Assembly (NCBI GenBank): GCA_949316235.1 | Contig: OX438744.1 | Span: forward strand, 27,453,578-27,517,577 | Length of the DNA: 64,000 nucleotides | Reading direction: 5' to 3' | Source: Oegoconia quadripuncta | Lineage: Eukaryota > Arthropoda > Insecta > Lepidoptera > Autostichidae | Part shown: one piece after another, positions 57,101 to 64,000 of the stretch | Position numbering within the stretch: the first letter of the stretch is position 1 | How the letters are laid out: each line of letters begins with the position of its first letter | Made by a program: the position numbers and the translations under genes | The notes under the pieces: generated by a model | The model's database searches: none | What the model was told of the DNA's origin: nothing | What the model saw: only the letters and a program-made list of their open reading frames with translations

Positions 57101-59410
57101 TATACTTAACTTCATGTTATCCGATAATACACACAAAGTTTAGCTAAATTTCGTTTTGCCGTTACCAAAAAAAAATTAAAAATGTTTGTATGGAGAAAAC
57201 AGTCTTAATGTAATTCTTCATACAAAACGCCAATTTCATAGGTAAGGACCTAATACTAACTTATCCATGAGTCTTGTTTCTTAGTGAGTTTCAGTGAGGA
57301 GTCGGGGTTGTGCAGTTGTGGGAGCAGCACACCTGGGAAGCCAACTGCGGCAGAGTTTGCCAGCACCATGAGGCATACCGCTGTGGTTACGTAGCACTGA
57401 AACCAGGCGCAATTTTGTAGGATTGGTACCTAAAATCAACATTCTTTAGATCAACTTTCATTATATCAACACCAATAGGTCAACAGTGTAACAGGTCAAC
57501 CATTTATTGTATCAATAGTTTATTATATCAATGGTTCATTATATCAACAGATTATTTTGTCAACAATTAACTACATCAACTGTCTACGAGTTCAAATAGA
57601 TGTCATTAAAGGTAATAATACTTATATGGCATAGTCAAGTTAATGAATTAATTTCTAAAACGAAACGATTTGGTTCTGGCATTGGTTGTCACACTGCTTA
57701 TATACACTTTATTGTATATAAGCATACACGTCAAACAAAACAAAAAAAAACAGGAGAATATTAAAATATACAAAAGGCGAGCTTATCTCTATAAGAGATC
57801 TCTTCCAGCAAACCTCAGTAAGGAGACAAATGAGGTAACGTAAAAGTAGACAGCGAGTACGCACTTACAAAAACAGTAGTTATAAACAAACATACAACTA
57901 ATAAATAGAGAAAATAACAACTATGTCGCTGACATACATACTTAAATTATGGTGTTGTTATAATATAAATAAATATAATAAAATATATAATCTAATATGA
58001 TAAAAATAAATACAAAACCTATAAATAAATATGATCCTCCTTCAGTCGCGATTTGAAGACCGGTAACGACTGACTATCACGTACGTCGGTGGGAAGTGAA
58101 TTCCAAAGTCTAACTGCATGTATGGGGAAAGAATAGTTGTAGAAGTCTGAAGTCGGAGTAGAAGGAAAGCGCAGAAAGGATGCCATGTGAGATCGAAAGG
58201 GTTTAGAAGGGAACGCATAAAATTAAATCGCTCTCGCAAGTAATTTGGAGAAGTAGGATTAAAGACCGAAGTAGGATTCAAGAAATAAAGATAAACTTGC
58301 AGGTCACATAAGTCGCCTCCACAAAGTCAGTAATTCATTCAAAGGGTTATGTATACGCTTTTTCAATAAAGTTCCTGTTGATATACAAAATCTTCCTTTC
58401 AATAAATTTAAAGATACTATAAAACAGAAACTTATTAAGAAAGCATATTATAAAATATCAGATTTACACAATTAATAATGAAATATTATAACATTAAATA
58501 ATAATTAATAATTTTGTAATATAAAAACTTTTTTTTTTAAAGAGCGACCTCTCGAGTTTCTTGCTTGTTCTTCTCAGGGGAATATTGCCTTTTGAACAAG
58601 CAGTAGCTTTAAAAATGTAAAATCTGACTATTTTAAGTGTACCCTGTGTACCTACAAAATAAAGCATTTTTTGATTTTGATTTAGAGAATTTTATACAAG
58701 AGACAGAGAATATGACTATTTCTGCGGAGTCGAATTGGTAGCCATTTGAGTTGGGACCGGAACTGAGACACGTGATCGAAGTTACGCAAACCGAAGATAA
58801 AACGTATACAAAGATTATGAAAGTCTGTCTAGTTTGTTTAACAGTTCCTCAGTAGCGTCCAACATGCATACATCAGCATAATCAATATCATAATCATAGT
58901 ATCTAGTATGTATTTGACTTTTATGTGTACTCGTGTGCAATAAATTATAAATAATTAATAATAATTAAATATACCGGATGAGTTTTTTTACTATAAGGAA
59001 AAAATAGGGCATATTAGATAAGTGAAATAGAAGTTATTAGCATAGGTATTTTTTTTTCAAGACCATCATCGTTTAAAGCATAAAGCAGCGCACGGCAAAG
59101 CGGACTGCCGCATGCCGTGTTCTCACCTTCTATCACTGGGAGAAGGTATAGGTTATAATCCAGATTAGTGACCACATGATTATCAACGTTCTTAACCCTA
59201 GACTTATCTACTGCCTTTAATTGACTCCAGACCAACTATTTAATGTGGCCCCCGGAGCACGGAAACCTTAAAATGCCACCAGTACCCATCTAACGAGTGA
59301 CCGCGACAGACATCCCTTAACTTCGCTAATCGAAAACGATTAAATTCTTTGTTAAAGTAATAAAAACTTACTTGTCTCATAAACGGTGTAAACCTACTTC
59401 GTTTGTCCAT
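49997..59410 (-). CDS. Sugar porter C (Tret1-like MFS transporter) with a 5.4-kb intron
   Basis: Third paralogue. Coding exons (minus): 59410-59372, 57396-57261, 51849-51707, 51145-49997; 488 residues, all splice sites canonical, frame open. Motifs: MIRLGRRW, GRILQALAIG, PESPSYL, GEVYPLQYRG, PETKGKTL; helix 7 has RQISGTT and the pre-GE motif is GTFPLPTVIAGE. The second intron (51850-57260) has taken in a LINE, a SINE, a palindrome array with a mariner, and a MITE that ends 10 bp from the exon 2 donor, yet the coding frame is intact, so the gene is probably still expressed. Exon 2 is the most diverged (NSAAVGFPGVLL). Membrane sugar facilitator; substrate unknown. Confidence 0.88.
51305..51550. 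repeat. (CAGACA)n microsatellite
   Basis: About 245 bp of nearly perfect cagaca/cacaga hexamers with occasional cataga variants, in the intron between gene C exons 3 and 4. Long Ser/Val and Cys/Val ORFs on the minus strand are artefacts of it. Confidence 0.97.
51580..51670 (+). repeat. SINE family S1, tail fragment
   Basis: Recognised by gtttcac, gcctttggcctcatcttcac and aaacatcagctgtgttt; diverged. Ends about 35 bp from the donor of gene C exon 3. Confidence 0.55.
51707..51849 (-). CDS. Gene C coding exon 3
   Basis: 143 nt, acceptor gtttacag, donor gtaatc (gtaggt in A and B); SVLAILLLGNFITPSLMIRL then GRRWILLAAAAPAIL. Confidence 0.93.
52031..52276 (+). repeat. SINE family S1, plus copy with internal deletion
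   Basis: Full head (tctccgtggctcaatgtaaa, ggaggtcacgggatcgatcc) and tail (acttaacatcaggtttgatt, poly-A) but the middle around the gccgcc/ccggttgtc blocks is deleted. Confidence 0.82.
52797..53050 (-). repeat. SINE family S2, near full-length minus copy
   Basis: cagcgccatctagttccaca, aaacatccataactcgggaa, gcgggattcgaacccgcgac (B-box), taaccactacaccaaacagg (A-box): complete S2 in reverse. Confidence 0.87.
53084..54050 (-). mobile_element. Jockey-like LINE, 5'-truncated
   Basis: 3'UTR at 53084-53240 (ctttgactttg at the end, caagaaactcaact) preceded on the minus strand by an RT C-terminus. It breaks abruptly at about 54050 against the GTCGAA array. Same family as 34672, 39543, 49335 and 58320. 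Confidence 0.87.
53299..54048 (-). pseudogene. LINE RT C-terminal region (about 249 codons)
   Basis: Post-catalytic RT/thumb region: NEKKTKCIKFSLPN, LFLGITLDKGLQWGPHIDKL, SILTYGILLWGNAA, IFVLQKRAVRAIYKLG, and the C-terminus FNKVPEDIQ-like YNKVPEDIQNSPLNKFK. The YADD active site and everything upstream are missing, so it cannot act, but the remaining frame is unbroken. Confidence 0.88.
54057..54198 (+). repeat. GTCGAA core array, about 15.7-bp period (left flank)
   Basis: The 6-mer gtcgaa (or one-to-two-mismatch forms) starts at 54057, 54073, 54089, 54104, 54120, 54135, 54151, 54167 and 54183: intervals of 15 or 16 bp with unrelated spacers between. It directly adjoins the palindrome array. 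Confidence 0.8.
54421..55738 (-). mobile_element. Mariner (Tc1/mariner) transposon, 1318 bp
   Basis: Imperfect TIRs: left cattcagtgtactaagtatc... and right (reverse) ctactctgtgtaaaaagtat..., sharing aagtatcgggaat and tgtcaataaaa. TA duplication at 54419-54420 and 55739-55740. Removing the element restores cgtatataagtgtg, exactly the sequence of the sister palindrome units. Confidence 0.93.
54472..55544 (-). pseudogene. Mariner transposase, one frameshift
   Basis: The N-terminal half (55544 to about 55150) carries the helix-turn-helix region (SKTRAYEWYKAFKEGRE, DLPRSGRPSTAT). The C-terminal half (to 54472) carries the catalytic DD34D triad: ITGDETW, HHDNAPSH and, 34 residues on, the Asp of APSDFF. 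A single-base loss near 55144-55155 shifts the frame between halves, so the element cannot make a full transposase. Otherwise little decayed. Confidence 0.92.
56695..56775 (+). repeat. GTCGAA core array, 16-bp period (right flank)
   Basis: gtagaa 56695, gtcgaa 56711, tttgaa 56727, gtcgaa 56743, gtcgag 56759: exact 16-bp steps, same orientation as the array at 54057-54198 on the other side of the palindromes. Confidence 0.7.
56835..57250. mobile_element. TIR MITE family M1, copy 4
   Basis: ggggtttacctatgaaattg at the left, catttaggtaaggacc-type terminus (tttcataggtaaggacc) at 57234-57250 at the right. It stops 10 bp from the splice donor of gene C exon 2. Confidence 0.85.
57261..57396 (-). 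CDS. Gene C coding exon 2
   Basis: 136 nt, acceptor gtttcag, donor gttagt; CYVTTAVCLMVLANSAAVGF, PGVLLPQLHNPDS, KKQDSWI. Same phase as in A and B. The M1 MITE copy 4 starts 10 bp into the intron. Confidence 0.92.
57435..57596 (+). repeat. RTCAAC core array, 15-16-bp period
   Basis: The core (a/g)tcaac or a one-mismatch form starts at 57435, 57450, 57465, 57479, 57495, 57511, 57527, 57543, 57559, 57575 and 57590. Spacers of 8-10 bp vary. Lies in intron 1 of gene C, 40 bp beyond exon 2. Class unknown. Confidence 0.82.
57700..58320 (-). repeat. LINE remnant (3' tail and decayed C-terminus)
   Basis: tacactttattgtatataag and gagatctcttccagcaaacc match the tail seen at 42390-42520 and 18020-18140. 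The adjoining 58030-58310 is moderately GC-rich and probably the decayed ORF end; exact family not recognised. Confidence 0.5.
58320..58690 (+). pseudogene. Jockey-like LINE 3' end, plus
   Basis: Reads KVSNSFKGLCIRFFNKVPVD, IQNLPFNKFKDTIKQKLIKK and AYYKISDLHN, then stop and the family 3'UTR ending ttttgattttgattt. A clean copy of the family's C-terminus. Confidence 0.85.
59372..59410 (-). CDS. Gene C coding exon 1
   Basis: MDKRSRFTPFMRQ, donor gtaagt; attcag stands two bases before the ATG, as in gene B, implying an upstream non-coding exon. Confidence 0.85.
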
Positions 59411-59485
59411 AACTGAATAGATAACAGAGCAGACGTGGTCTTGGCAGACAAGATATACCTAATGTGAATAAATAAACCAATTGTA

Positions 59486-59503
59486 AGATAAAACCTTCAA
59501 ACA
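59486..59503 (-). promoter_or_regulatory. Conserved upstream block (gene C)
   Basis: agataaaaccttcaaaca-type sequence 76 bp upstream of the gene C ATG, matching 35078 and 46303. Nearby ttatct/agataa motifs are GATA-like. Confidence 0.45.
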
Positions 59504-60806
59504 AGATAGTAACGATAGCGATATACAGATGGGAGCGATAGAGCTTATCTAATATAAAGAGATGAAATAGGATGACAGTTATGTGATTTACATCATTCAT
59601 TCAGTGGTTGCTACCTCCTCGTCTAACTTTAATGGTAGAATGAACTTCATTGCTATCTCCTTCGCTATAGTTCGGTTAGTCAATAGTCATCAAAAGATTA
59701 TTTAATAGGCTAAAACTGTCACTTGAAAAGTTACAGTTTTTACGGTTTATTCCGAACCTGACCCGAAATCCTAACCCGGTCGCGGGTTAGGTTAGGAACT
59801 TGAAAGAAATCGTAGTATTTGTTCCGAACGTAGCCCTCTTCCTAACCTGACCCTACGTATCGTTCCTATCATAACCCGAATAGCGAGCGAGCAATATGGG
59901 TCGGGGCACCCCAACACTTTTGGTTAGGTTCAGAAGGTTAAGGCGGGAGCGAACCTTCGATGTTAGGTCGACATATTTGTAATAAAACAAAATATGTACC
60001 CATTGTATTCTAATTTTGGTTTTCTTACTTGTGAACATTCCGTACATTATACTAAAGAAATTATGCTTTTCCACTGGAAGACATTTTACTTTCGATGATG
60101 TGGCATTCGCACAACTGTACATTCTATCTTATGGCTTCTATAACGCTAGAAGCTCTTAGTATAGAAGTCAACTAATGTTCACGAGGCGGTAGTTAACGAA
60201 AAGAAAAAAGTCAGAGACCTAACTAGTGGTTTTTGACTTGAAATTTAAAAATATTTAAAGATTTCTTCTTCAATTTAAGAACTATGCTCTTGTCGGTGGA
60301 GTAACGACCATGTCTCTCTACTTTCCGCCCTCGTTTTAACCTCTTGGTACGACACGACATTCACCTTTTCTTTCACTTGGTTTAAGTAATTACGCCTAGG
60401 TCTTCCCCTTCCTCTCTTTCCTTCAATCTTTCCCTCACTTATGTTCTTCAAATAAATGATGGAGCTTCCCTAATAGATTCCGGCAAAGAGTTAATGGGAA
60501 TTACACGAATTAAATTTCCCGTTATAGAGTAGAAATTATTATCAAATAAATGGCTAAAGATACCATCGGCCGGCAGTTTCTCGGTATAAGTCCATCGTTC
60601 AATAATTCGGTCGATAAAACATAGATTCCCGAACGAATGGGTACAAACTTCAAAGTCGAACTAGATACAAAATGCTGAGTAATCTGGGAGTTGCTAATGT
60701 AACAAACTTTATCTGAACAAAGTTCAAAGATAATTATCTATAACATTAGGTATTAAAGGCATAGCTGATTGCAAAGGAGTTCTCGAATGACGCTGCAGGT
60801 ATTGGC
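59504..60806. other. Spacer upstream of gene C
   Basis: Weak similarity to the gene A/B promoter block at about 59520-59605 (gagcttatctaatataaaga). A ggttagg-rich patch with a hairpin lies at 59750-59960. A degraded LINE-like stretch with ggtcttccccttcctctctt is at 60300-60440. No gene. Confidence 0.45.
59770..59791. other. ccTAACCCG hairpin
   Basis: cctaacccg (59770-59778), loop gtcg, cgggttagg (59783-59791): perfect 9-bp arms in a patch with further cctaacc/ggttagg words on both strands. Confidence 0.65.
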
Positions 60807-61142
60807 TTTTTTTTTATGCACGACGGGTTCGTACTTGACCTCAATCACACCTGATGTTAAGTGAAGATGAGGTCGAAGGTGGAAGCGTACTGACCCGGAA
60901 ACCCCAACACATTTGGGGGACTGACTTTCTTATCTCTGACACACGGAACACAAAAATGCTATTAACAATGCTGCTTGGCGGCAGATTTAGATAAGATGGT
61001 GGATGGTGATAAGCCAGACGGACATTTAAAATGCCCTACCACCAACCAAACCGAGTACTTAAACATATACCCCGCTGGGATCGAACCCGCGACCTCCGAA
61101 TCGTAAACTCAATGTTGTTTACATTGAGCCACGGAGGCGGTT
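60807..61142 (-). repeat. SINE family S1, full-length minus copy
   Basis: From the poly-T/ttatgcacgacgggttc end through gacccggaaaccccaacaca and ctaccaccaaccaaaccgag to the complete head gaacccgcgacctccgaatc ... gagccacggaggcggt. One of the least diverged copies. Confidence 0.9.
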
Positions 61143-61189
61143 ACTTTTATGTAGGAGATATGATAAATTAGTCGGGATGTTCAGAGTTG

Positions 61190-61930
61190 TGAAACTATTG
61201 TTTAACAATAGATAGATAGATAAGCATTTATTTGCATCCATGTGCACACACTTAACAAATTTTACATATGAAAAATACAACTAAAACTATAAAACACAAG
61301 TACCAACAAATATTATGTGTGTGCCGCAGTATACAAAAAGGCGGGCAAAACACTGGTAATCTGCTGAAACCTGAGGGTTGGTCTGGGACAAATGGAATTT
61401 TGGAATGTGTTTGGTGTTATCAAATTAAAACTAACGTTGTTAGTAAATGAATATTGTGTAAGATAATTCCCTTAACATATTGGATTCAATTAATAAAATA
61501 TACCTAATTAAGTTATTGAACTAATTATTATTATTATAGAATAAATTGATAATTAATGAAAAATTAAGAAATTGTTGCATTTTTCGATTTCATATTCTAT
61601 ATACACGTGTGAGATTAATTAATATTTTTATTAATTATATAATGTATATATCTATAGCATTCAAAATATAATAATAAATATGTAAAGAATATGATACTTG
61701 AGTATCGAGTGAGCGGCAGGCTGTGCCGCCATTGTGTTTGTGGACGGTACGTTGTGAACGTTCTCTGGAAAATGTAAACATATAATTTAGAATAAATAAG
61801 TTCCCGATAATAATATTCGCTTCATTTCTTGACGACGCCCGAATCTGAGCTTTCAGTTCAGAAGTGGGATTGCACTCTCAACCCACAAGTGGATTTTTGG
61901 TAAGGTAAAACGAATAGGTTGTGTAAACAG
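61190..61930 (+). other. Probable LTR / leader of the downstream retrotransposon
   Basis: AT-rich region with a TATA-like ttatataatgtatatatct (61634-61653), an aataaa at 61791 and agaagtgggattgcactctc (61860) where an LTR end and primer site could be. The second LTR is outside the window, so boundaries cannot be set. Confidence 0.4.
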
Positions 61931-62268
61931 GTGAGTCCGTATATTTTTATTTTTTTTTGACATTTGAAAAGCTTTTTATTTTCAACAAAAACTGGCGATA
62001 CCGATGATGATAATGATCATATGGTTCTCCTAGCCCGTTTTGTTATTGTCCTGACTGAAAATTTCCTATACTAAGATCTAAATGATGTTTGAAGTCGAGT
62101 GTGATACTAAATGTAGGTAGTTAAGATTTTCCGTTACTATTGTGAATACTTACATAAGTAAGGCCAAATAAAAGGATGAGATAAATTAATGGATTATGTA
62201 AGTAGGTATACAGTTACGTAGATGGTGATATTGACACAATCAGTACTTGGGCATGAGTATGGTTACAT

Positions 62269-62464
62269 GTTATGTACAATAAGTGACAAAATTAGGTATA
62301 CTATAAAAATAAATGATAAAAACTTGGATTATGCATTTCAGTATTAACTTATAGTTATACCTAATCGTTATGTACAATAAGTGACGAAATTAGGTATACT
62401 AGAAAAATATGCGATATAAACATGGATTATGCATTTCAGAGTTAACCTGTCATTATGCCTAATC
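62269..62464 (+). repeat. 98-bp tandem duplication around the Gag start
   Basis: Units 62269-62366 and 62367-62464 both run gttatgtacaataagtgac ... ggattatgcatttcag ... cctaatc. The second contains the Gag ATG (cattatgcct); the first has ata at that place. Confidence 0.88.
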
Positions 62465-64000
62465 GTGGTGTACGTGAGTCACGGACCAGAGAGAGGGCGG
62501 AGCGACGACATCGACGTACTAGAACTCCCTCACGGACTGAGAGGTCTAGAGCCGCCAGAAAATCCCGGAGGTCTGGGAGCCGGTCGGAATCACGAGGTAG
62601 CCGCCGTTCACGTTCTGTGGAGAGTATGCGGTCGAGGTCATCTCGTCGCCGACGCACACATCGCTGCCGCACGCCACGCCGAAATCAGCGAAGGAGTCGC
62701 AGCATGTCCCGGTGTCGAGAGTCACGTCGACGACATCGAACCGAACGATCGGTGACACGTGAACGCCGGGAGAGTACAAGTAAGCGTCGACGCGTTTCCA
62801 CTGGAACCGATTCGTCTTCTAAGGGAAATGCGCCGTCGACCACTAGTAATAAGGATAATAGCACAATTAATTTTTCGACAGAGGATATAATGAAATTAAT
62901 TACGTCATTGCCCGCTTTAGCATCACAAAACCATAATCATTTTTCTATGAATTCCAATGCAGTGCCAGAGTTTGACCCCTCGAATAAAGAACAAACAATT
63001 GATATTTGGTTGAAGAAAGTAGAAGAATGTTCGACTTTATATAAGTGGTCCGAAACACAGCTGTTACATTATACATTGCCAAAATTATCAGGGGTAGCCA
63101 AAGTCTGGTACCAGGGATTACCATCGGGTAATTTCACCTGGACTGAATGGAAGGAAAAGTTAGTTAAAACCTTTCCAACTGTGTTGAACTATGCACAACT
63201 ATTACGTGAGATGCTGGATAGGAAAGCTAGATATAACGAATCTTTAGAAACATACTATTATCATAAAATGAATCTGCTTAACCGTTGCAGCATATCAGGT
63301 AAGAAAGCCATAGATTGCATAATTGATGGGTTGGAAGATAGAGGTATGCGATTAAGCGCACAATCCGGCAATTACATGGAACCTGAGGATTTACTGGCTT
63401 ATTTTAAATCAATTAAAACGGATGATTTAAAGGAGAGGAAACCATTTTCTGTTCCGTTTAGGAAGCGTACTGAAGGTCAGAGCGATAATATTAAGACCAC
63501 TACATCAAGCACGATTACTTGCTTTAACTGCGGGGAAGTGGGTCACCCCAGTTTTAAATGTAATAAACCTATAGTAACGTGTAATATATGTAAGAGATTA
63601 GGGCATCTGGCGTCATCGTGTAGACGATTACAAAAAGGTGGGAGTACACATGACAGTAACATCAGTGAACGTAGTAATAAAATATCAGAAGTTAAATTAG
63701 CTGGCAATCTTGACGACAAATACATATTACCCGTTATTGTTAATGGCATACTTAAAACGTGTTATGTGGATCTAGGTAGCCAGTGTACTTTAATGAGAAT
63801 CGGAGACTTTAAGGAATTAGATGTTCCCTGCGTAACATCAAATATTCCTTCTTTGAAGGGATTTGGTAATTGTTTGATTGAACCTCTGGGTAGGGCAGAT
63901 GTAACGCTAAAAGTCCAAGGAGTTGTGGCTCCGGTGGAAGTGTTAATAGTACATGATCATTTGTTAAAGCATGCAATATTGTTAGGGCAAACATTTACTG
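62455..64000 (+). CDS. Retrotransposon Gag-Pro polyprotein, N-terminal part (LTR element, Ty3/gypsy-like)
   Basis: An open frame of at least 515 codons with no stop, running off the window. Residues 1-120 are extremely Arg/Ser-rich (SR-like, e.g. SRRSRSVESMRSRSSRRRR). Residues about 155-330 form a retrotransposon gag capsid-like region (WYQGL, FTWTEWKEKLVKTFP). Two CCHC zinc knuckles follow: CFNCGEVGHPSFKC (from 356) and CNICKRLGHLASSC (from 376). Then a retropepsin-like region with the active-site triplet as DLG (439-441) instead of DSG/DTG. Pol (RT, RNase H, integrase) should follow beyond the window. Ty3/gypsy assignment is inferred from the knuckle and protease order. The start is the ATG in the second leader repeat; the frame is intact, suggesting a young copy. 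Confidence 0.88.
   Translation, partial: MPNRGVRESRTRERAERRHRRTRTPSRTERSRAARKSRRSGSRSESRGSRRSRSVESMRSRSSRRRRTHRCRTPRRNQRRSRSMSRCRESRRRHRTERSVTRERRESTSKRRRVSTGTDSSSKGNAPSTTSNKDNSTINFSTEDIMKLITSLPALASQNHNHFSMNSNAVPEFDPSNKEQTIDIWLKKVEECSTLYKWSETQLLHYTLPKLSGVAKVWYQGLPSGNFTWTEWKEKLVKTFPTVLNYAQLLREMLDRKARYNESLETYYYHKMNLLNRCSISGKKAIDCIIDGLEDRGMRLSAQSGNYMEPEDLLAYFKSIKTDDLKERKPFSVPFRKRTEGQSDNIKTTTSSTITCFNCGEVGHPSFKCNKPIVTCNICKRLGHLASSCRRLQKGGSTHDSNISERSNKISEVKLAGNLDDKYILPVIVNGILKTCYVDLGSQCTLMRIGDFKELDVPCVTSNIPSLKGFGNCLIEPLGRADVTLKVQGVVAPVEVLIVHDHLLKHAILLGQTFT

Noticed and set aside
57435..57596. CRISPR-like repeat-spacer array
   Set aside because: Constant part is only 6 bp and spacers 8-10 bp, in an insect intron with no cas genes; reported as a periodic array instead.
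8312..61142. A-box/B-box pairs as tRNA genes
   Set aside because: They lack a cloverleaf and anticodon stem and are followed by a common SINE body and A-rich tail.
62429..62779. Overlapping ORFs in other frames at the Gag N-terminus
   Set aside because: Shadows of the Arg/Ser-rich Gag frame, which alone continues to the window end with domains.

Overview
This is a nuclear insect sequence, most likely from a moth or butterfly (Lepidoptera). It shows GT-AG introns, a chromatin gene cut into 15 visible exons, two abundant tRNA-derived SINE families, several non-LTR retrotransposon families, a mariner element and an expanded cluster of divergent insect sugar porters. I see no bacterial, plasmid, phage or CRISPR feature. 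The assignment to Lepidoptera rests on the repeat repertoire and the transporter family, so it is inference.

Layout. (1) 1-18.5 kb, plus strand: the 3' part of a KDM5/lid histone H3K4 demethylase gene. Fifteen exons in consistent phase cover the C-terminal PLU-1-like region, PHD2, a basic linker and PHD3 up to the stop at 18491-18493. The catalytic JmjC half lies upstream of the window. Its introns are full of SINEs, MITEs and LINE tails. (2) 18.5-31.5 kb: a gene-poor stretch with two clear hairpins just after KDM5 and decayed LINE/SINE pieces. (3) 31.5-59.4 kb, minus strand: three tandem paralogous sugar-porter (facilitated trehalose transporter Tret1-like) genes, A, B and C. Each has four coding exons with identical intron positions and phases. 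Gene B carries two alternative first coding exons. Between and inside the genes lie an R1-clade LINE with clean target duplications, other RT fragments, a TIR MITE family, a CAGACA microsatellite, a tandem array of about 147-bp palindromic units with a mariner inserted in one unit, and short arrays in which a 6-bp core recurs every 15-16 bp between variable spacers. (4) 59.4-64 kb: SINE, probable LTR/leader sequence, then a plus-strand retrotransposon Gag-Pro reading frame running off the window end.

How it works together: KDM5 is a nuclear H3K4me3 eraser/reader. The three transporters are predicted 12-helix plasma-membrane MFS proteins that arose by tandem duplication. Genes A and B share an upstream block rich in GATA-type motifs, and all three genes share a short block just upstream of the start codon, suggesting common (possibly gut) control. 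The intergenic DNA is mainly a record of transposon activity.

Most unusual structure: the 15-16-bp-period arrays (GTCGAA core at 54057-54198 and 56695-56775; RTCAAC core at 57435-57596) and the palindrome array they flank. I cannot assign these to a known element class from sequence alone.
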